Assembly: GCA_036010965.1 (NCBI GenBank)
Contig: DASCMO010000210.1
Location: 1 to 8,583, forward strand
DNA from: GCA-2686265 sp036010965
GTDB taxonomy: Bacteria; Planctomycetota; UBA1135; GCA-002686595
Length of the DNA: 8,583 nt
Direction: 5' to 3'
Shown here: piece after piece, positions 5,651-8,583 of the stretch
Layout: every line of letters begins with the position of its first letter
Position numbering within the stretch: position 1 is the first letter of the stretch
The notes under the pieces: generated by a model
What the model saw: the letters and a program-made list of their open reading frames with translations, nothing else
The model's database searches: none
What the model was told of the DNA's origin: nothing
Made by a program: the position numbers and the translations under genes

Positions 5651-7072
5651 TCACTTCCCGCGCGAGTACCAGGTGCCGCCGCGGCCGATCCAGTTCGTGC
5701 CTTCGCCCCAGACGGCATGGGTCGTTCCTCCCTCGTCCACGGCCAGCTCCAGGTAGTCGCCGTAGGGGAACAGGTAGCCTTCGGGGTGTTTGTAGGGAGC
5801 TCCGTTTCCCAGGTCGGACAGGCGCACCTCGTCGGTCCAGCTCACGCCGCTGTCGCGGGTGCGTCGGAACCACGTATTCCAGCGGTCGGTGCCGTTTCGG
5901 TCGTCTTGCCAGACGACGCGAAAGTCGCCCGGCAGGCTTCCCGCGGCGACGGCCCCGAAGGCGTGGTCGACGCCGGCGCCGGCGGTGGACAGGGCCACGC
6001 GGCTGCTCCAGTTGACGCCATCGGCCGAGGTGCGTGCGTAGATCATCTGCTCTTGCCCTGGTGTGTTCCCGGCGTTGTAGGCGACGAGGATGACCCCGGC
6101 GGCGTCAACGGCCAAGCCGACCGACGGGCCGAGGAAGCCGAAGGGGCAGGAGGGGGACCAGTTGCAGTCGGGCAGCTCGGCGGAGACGTCGACCAGGGAG
6201 GTGGTCCAGCTCACGCCGCCGTCAGCGGATTGGATCAGGCGTACGCGGGCGTTGCCGTGGTAGTTCTGGCTGTAGTCGGTGGCTCCGAAGTAGACCTCGC
6301 CGCCCGGCCCGACGGCTCCGGAGGTGTGGAACCAGTAGCGGTTGTCGCTGTTGGTGCGCACCGGCGGTGCGAAGGTCTGGCCGAAGTCGTGCGAGGCGGA
6401 CACGTAGCTGTCGCTGGCGTTGAACGCGACGTAGACGTCTTGTCCGTCTCGCGAGCAGGCGACGACCGGCTTGTCGGACCAGGACGGCGGGGCTCCGGGC
6501 CCGACGATGGTGACCGGGTTCGACCAGTTCACGCCGTTGTCGTCGGAGCGGGCGATCTTGACGCCGGGCGTGTAGCCGTGGAGCCAGGCGGCGTAGACGA
6601 TGCCTCCCTCGGCGGCCTCGAGGATCGGGTCGTTCTGGGTGCCGCTGACCACGTCCATGAAGACGTCCGCTTCCCAGGTCCGACCGCCGTTGACCGAGCG
6701 GCGGAAGATCATCGCCGGGTCCGGTGCGCCTGCGCCGCCGCCCGGCGAGTAGCGTGTGGTCATCTGGTAGACGACGTCGCCGTCGGGGTCGACGGCCACG
6801 GCGGGCTCCCAGTCGTCGCCGTCGCCCCACAGTCTCTCGGTGTCGAAGCCGGGTGAGATCGACGAGAGCTGCGGGTGTTGAGCCACCTCGAGTGTCGCCC
6901 GCCAGCTCGCCGGCGAGCCTCCGCGGCGTGCTTTCGTGTGGGTCGGCATCGGCCGTTCCCGGCCGCCCGTCCCCACGCCGCGGCACCCAGCCCCGGCGAC
7001 CACGAGCCCCAGGGCCGCGACCAGCGAGGTGACGAGCAAGGAGTGTTGGGCCACGCGCTTCACGCTCTCCAT
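5651..7072 (-). CDS. Asp-box (BNR/sialidase-like) propeller lipoprotein
   Basis: A 473-residue protein with a lipoprotein-type signal (hydrophobic 11-29, Cys30 after VVAGAG; the -3 residue is Gly, so the lipobox is imperfect). Six Asp-box motifs are spaced along the chain: SVNGGRTW (126), SDDNGVNW (176), SHDFGQTF (227), SADGGVSW (282), SADGVNW (349, one residue short) and TRDSGVSW (405). This spacing fits a six-bladed sialidase-type propeller. The sialidase arginine triad and Tyr/Glu pair are not evident, so a glycan- or protein-binding surface lipoprotein is a safer call than an active neuraminidase. C303 and C309 could form a disulfide. The ATG at 7072 has only a weak ribosome site but gives a complete signal peptide. 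It diverges from the small membrane protein across a 119-base gap. It appears complete. Confidence 0.9.
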   Translation of the reverse strand: MESVKRVAQHSLLVTSLVAALGLVVAGAGCRGVGTGGRERPMPTHTKARRGGSPASWRATLEVAQHPQLSSISPGFDTERLWGDGDDWEPAVAVDPDGDVVYQMTTRYSPGGGAGAPDPAMIFRRSVNGGRTWEADVFMDVVSGTQNDPILEAAEGGIVYAAWLHGYTPGVKIARSDDNGVNWSNPVTIVGPGAPPSWSDKPVVACSRDGQDVYVAFNASDSYVSASHDFGQTFAPPVRTNSDNRYWFHTSGAVGPGGEVYFGATDYSQNYHGNARVRLIQSADGGVSWTTSLVDVSAELPDCNWSPSCPFGFLGPSVGLAVDAAGVILVAYNAGNTPGQEQMIYARTSADGVNWSSRVALSTAGAGVDHAFGAVAAGSLPGDFRVVWQDDRNGTDRWNTWFRRTRDSGVSWTDEVRLSDLGNGAPYKHPEGYLFPYGDYLELAVDEGGTTHAVWGEGTNWIGRGGTWYSRGK

Positions 7073-7191
7073 TATCAGCCAGATCCGTGGCTCCGCCAGG
7101 GATGCTCGCGATGCTCGCGGGTGCCCCGCCTGTGGCCCCCTCTGCTGGGGATCGGAGACGGGACCGCTCGCTGTGTGGTAGGTTGTCCGCT
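7073..7191. promoter_or_regulatory. Divergent intergenic region with a 9-bp tandem repeat
   Basis: This gap between two divergent starts must hold promoters for both, but no convincing -35/-10 pair is visible. It contains GATGCTCGC twice in tandem (7101-7109 and 7110-7118), and GGTAGG (7177-7182) nine bases before the GTG at 7192 as a likely ribosome site. Confidence 0.4.
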
Positions 7192-7620
7192 GTGCGGCGC
7201 AGGTTCTGGATCCGGCTGTCCTTGCTCCTGGCCTTCGGCCTCCTGTGGGCGCTCAGTCACGCCCGGCCGTGGACGGCGATCCACTCGGGCGCGCCGGGGC
7301 GGATGTGGGGCGTCCAGTCCGCACATGGACACGCTTTGTGGGCGCGGGTCGCCGTCACCGCCGAGCATCCAGAGCTCGCCGTCGGCCCCATGGCCGAGGC
7401 CGCTCTCCGTGAGCTGCTCGCCGATGGATCAACGCTGTGCCTCTTCTCGTTCTCGGGGGTGCGCACGCAGGAGCACACCCCTGGAGGCGAGGCCGTCCTC
7501 CTGGACAAGACGATCTTCCAGCTCCACTGGGGACTCCTGACGGCCCTCCTGTTGCTGAGCATCCTCACCCTCCTGCTCTCCCGCCTGTGGCGGTCGTGGA
7601 GAGCCTGGAGGAGCGGCTAG
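7192..7620 (+). CDS. Small membrane protein with two transmembrane helices
   Basis: A 142-residue protein from GTG at 7192, chosen because GGTAGG lies nine bases upstream and the N-terminus then becomes basic (VRRR) followed directly by a hydrophobic helix (residues 5-22). A second helix spans about 113-130 (LLTALLLLSILTLLLSRL), followed by a basic, tryptophan-rich tail (RLWRSWRAWRSG). By the positive-inside rule both ends are cytoplasmic and the roughly 90-residue middle, including AEHPELAVGPMAEAALRELL, is outside. No family is recognised. The frame stays open upstream to 7087, so a longer form starting at ATG 7087 or TTG 7183 is possible. It is convergent with the kinase-like gene and divergent from the lipoprotein gene; neither position reveals its role. 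Confidence 0.65.
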   Translation: MRRRFWIRLSLLLAFGLLWALSHARPWTAIHSGAPGRMWGVQSAHGHALWARVAVTAEHPELAVGPMAEAALRELLADGSTLCLFSFSGVRTQEHTPGGEAVLLDKTIFQLHWGLLTALLLLSILTLLLSRLWRSWRAWRSG

Positions 7621-7636
7621 CGCCTCGTGCGAGGCG
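7621..7636. terminator. Hairpin between convergent genes
   Basis: CGCCTCG (7621-7627) and CGAGGCG (7630-7636) are exact inverted repeats around TG, directly after the TAG at 7620 and 10 bases before the convergent stop at 7647. A folded stem would use six pairs and a four-base loop. The position suits a shared bidirectional terminator; there is no T-run. Confidence 0.4.
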
Positions 7637-7646
7637 ACGGGATCGG

Positions 7647-8450
7647 CTACGCGCCCTTGGGCGCGCCCACGAGCACGGTGCCGGTGATCTTCGCTCCCGC
7701 CTGTCTCAGGCGCAGGGCGGCTTCCCCGGCGGCGGTTTCGCGGGTCTTGTTGTGGCGAACGACGAGCACGGCGCCGTCGGCCGCCGCCGCCAGGGCGGTC
7801 GCTCCGGAGCCGGTCAGTACGGCGGGAGCGTCGAGGATCATGCGGTCATAGCCTTCCGCGAGGCCCGCCAGGATCGCGCTCGCGCCGGGTCGCGCTACCA
7901 GATCTCCAGGGTGCTGACCGGTCTGGCCGGCGGGCAACAGGGAGAGGCCGTCGAGATCGGTGGGGCGTGTCTCCACTTCGTGATCCTCGTCGGCCGTCAG
8001 GGCTTCCGCCAGCCCCGGTCCCGCCTTGCCGTCACCGAACCAGCGGTGCAGTTGGGGCGCTTCCAGGTCCGCGTCCACGAGCAGCACCCGTTCTCCCCCG
8101 CGCGCCAGGGAGCGCGCTAGTTGCGCCGCGGTGGTGGAGCATCCCTCGCCTTGCGCCACTGAGGTGACGGCGATGACCTTGCCGCTGTTTCCGTGTCGGA
8201 ACGCGCTGCGCAGGGCGCGGTAGGCGTCGGCCGCGGGTCCCTGCGCAGCCCCCGCGCGCCCGCGGCGGTCGGGGGGTACGGACGCCAGGTGCGCAGCGCC
8301 GACGGCCCGCTCGAGCTGCTCGGCGGAGACGACCGGTCGCTGGGAGGCCTCGCGCAAGAATGCCAGACCGGTACCAAGCAAGAGGCCGAGCACCAGGCCG
8401 AGCGCGAGGTTGAGGGGGATGTTGGGCCACGTGGGCTTGAGCGGCGGTGG
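7647..8450 (-). CDS. Wzz/BY-kinase (CpsD-like) polysaccharide protein, 5'-truncated, altered Walker A
   Basis: The visible protein begins at the 70-bp repeat with the proline-rich end of a Wzz domain (PPPLKPTWPNIPLNLALGL), followed by the second Wzz transmembrane helix and a P-loop ATPase of the bacterial tyrosine-kinase family. Numbering from GTG 8393: EAYRALR-like DAYRALR at 57-63, Walker A position GEGCST (82-87), Walker A' VLLVDADLEAP (103-113), Walker B MILDAP (185-190). Such proteins control chain length in capsule or exopolysaccharide export at the inner membrane. Two oddities stand out: the invariant Walker A lysine is Cys85 (codon TGC, three changes from a lysine codon), and the C-terminus (ITGTVLVGAPKGA) lacks a tyrosine cluster. 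Kinase activity is doubtful. The N-terminal Wzz domain and first helix are missing. The GTG at 8393 lies inside the second helix and is not a credible native start. Confidence 0.85.
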   Translation of the reverse strand, partial: PPPLKPTWPNIPLNLALGLVLGLLLGTGLAFLREASQRPVVSAEQLERAVGAAHLASVPPDRRGRAGAAQGPAADAYRALRSAFRHGNSGKVIAVTSVAQGEGCSTTAAQLARSLARGGERVLLVDADLEAPQLHRWFGDGKAGPGLAEALTADEDHEVETRPTDLDGLSLLPAGQTGQHPGDLVARPGASAILAGLAEGYDRMILDAPAVLTGSGATALAAAADGAVLVVRHNKTRETAAGEAALRLRQAGAKITGTVLVGAPKGA

Positions 8451-8516
8451 ATAGGTATTCCAAGGTGACGGGCTGCAGTACCCGAGGAGAACCTCTGGGT
8501 GAACACGGCGGCAGGT
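8447..8516. repeat. 70-bp exact direct repeat, copy 2
   Basis: Identical over 70 bases to 5207-5276 and in the same orientation, with a period of 3,240 bp. It abuts the broken 5' end of the Wzz/kinase gene: at 8450 the proline-rich family sequence gives way to repeat sequence with no family resemblance. The frame runs on without a stop to the window edge, but the residues (such as SPSPWNTY) look non-native. The right flank, 8517-8583, differs from that of copy 1 and holds no recognisable gene; an ATG at 8534 opens a glutamine-rich frame that leaves the window. Confidence 0.97.
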
Positions 8517-8583
8517 CAGACGTGTGACACGACATGGGGCGGTCGAACCAGCAACAGCAAGGCAACAGGCACCAAGGAGGCCG

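Noticed and set aside
5456..6856. Long plus-strand open frame of 466 codons opposite the Asp-box lipoprotein.
   Set aside because: The minus strand carries a signal sequence and six regularly spaced Asp-boxes. The plus reading is valine- and glycine-rich with no motif.
8516..8526. TCAGACGTGTG immediately after repeat copy 2 matches 11 bases of a common Illumina adapter.
   Set aside because: Eleven bases is too short to prove adapter carry-over and the match does not continue on either side. It is only a mild extra reason to check the junction at read level.

Overview
The window is GC-rich DNA with strongly GC-biased third codon positions. Its gene content (a secreted FG-GAP protein, a lipoprotein Asp-box propeller, a PQQ-type protein beginning QDWPQFRGP, a pyruvate:ferredoxin oxidoreductase) suits a large-genome bacterium of the Planctomycetota or a similar phylum. 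That placement is an inference from gene families. No rRNA, tRNA, CRISPR array or transposase gene was seen.

Layout. Positions 2-851 are a patchwork: the end of a radical-SAM protein fragment (+), a short minus-strand stretch resembling a CARDB domain, and the C-terminal part of an FG-GAP repeat protein (+). Positions 852-1074 hold a perfect 10-bp inverted repeat and a possible 41-residue lipoprotein. Positions 1075-5176 (minus) are the best-preserved part: a two-gene operon for a split NifJ-type pyruvate:ferredoxin oxidoreductase. The first subunit carries an added C-terminal pair of CBS domains, and the second carries two 4Fe-4S motifs and the thiamine-diphosphate domain. Positions 5277-5650 (minus) hold only the N-terminal part of a PQQ-like beta-propeller protein. 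Then come an intact Asp-box (BNR) lipoprotein (5651-7072, minus), a divergent small two-helix membrane protein (7192-7620, +), and the C-terminal part of a Wzz/BY-kinase-type polysaccharide protein (7647-8450, minus) whose Walker A lysine is replaced by cysteine.

The most unusual signal is an exact 70-bp direct repeat at 5207-5276 and 8447-8516. Each copy sits where a gene is cut off: the PQQ-like gene loses its 3' part at copy 1, and the kinase loses its 5' part at copy 2. The repeat can fold into small hairpins and does not match a family I recognise. Either it is a dispersed element that inserts or recombines at genes, or it is a genomic repeat at which an assembly was wrongly joined. The patchwork at the left end makes the second explanation serious, and read mapping would decide.

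Functionally, the oxidoreductase pair is one enzyme that converts pyruvate (or a related 2-oxoacid) and CoA to acyl-CoA, CO2 and reduced ferredoxin, possibly tuned by nucleotides through its CBS domains. The other genes point to the cell surface (lipoprotein, propeller and FG-GAP proteins, polysaccharide chain-length control), but no shared pathway can be shown.
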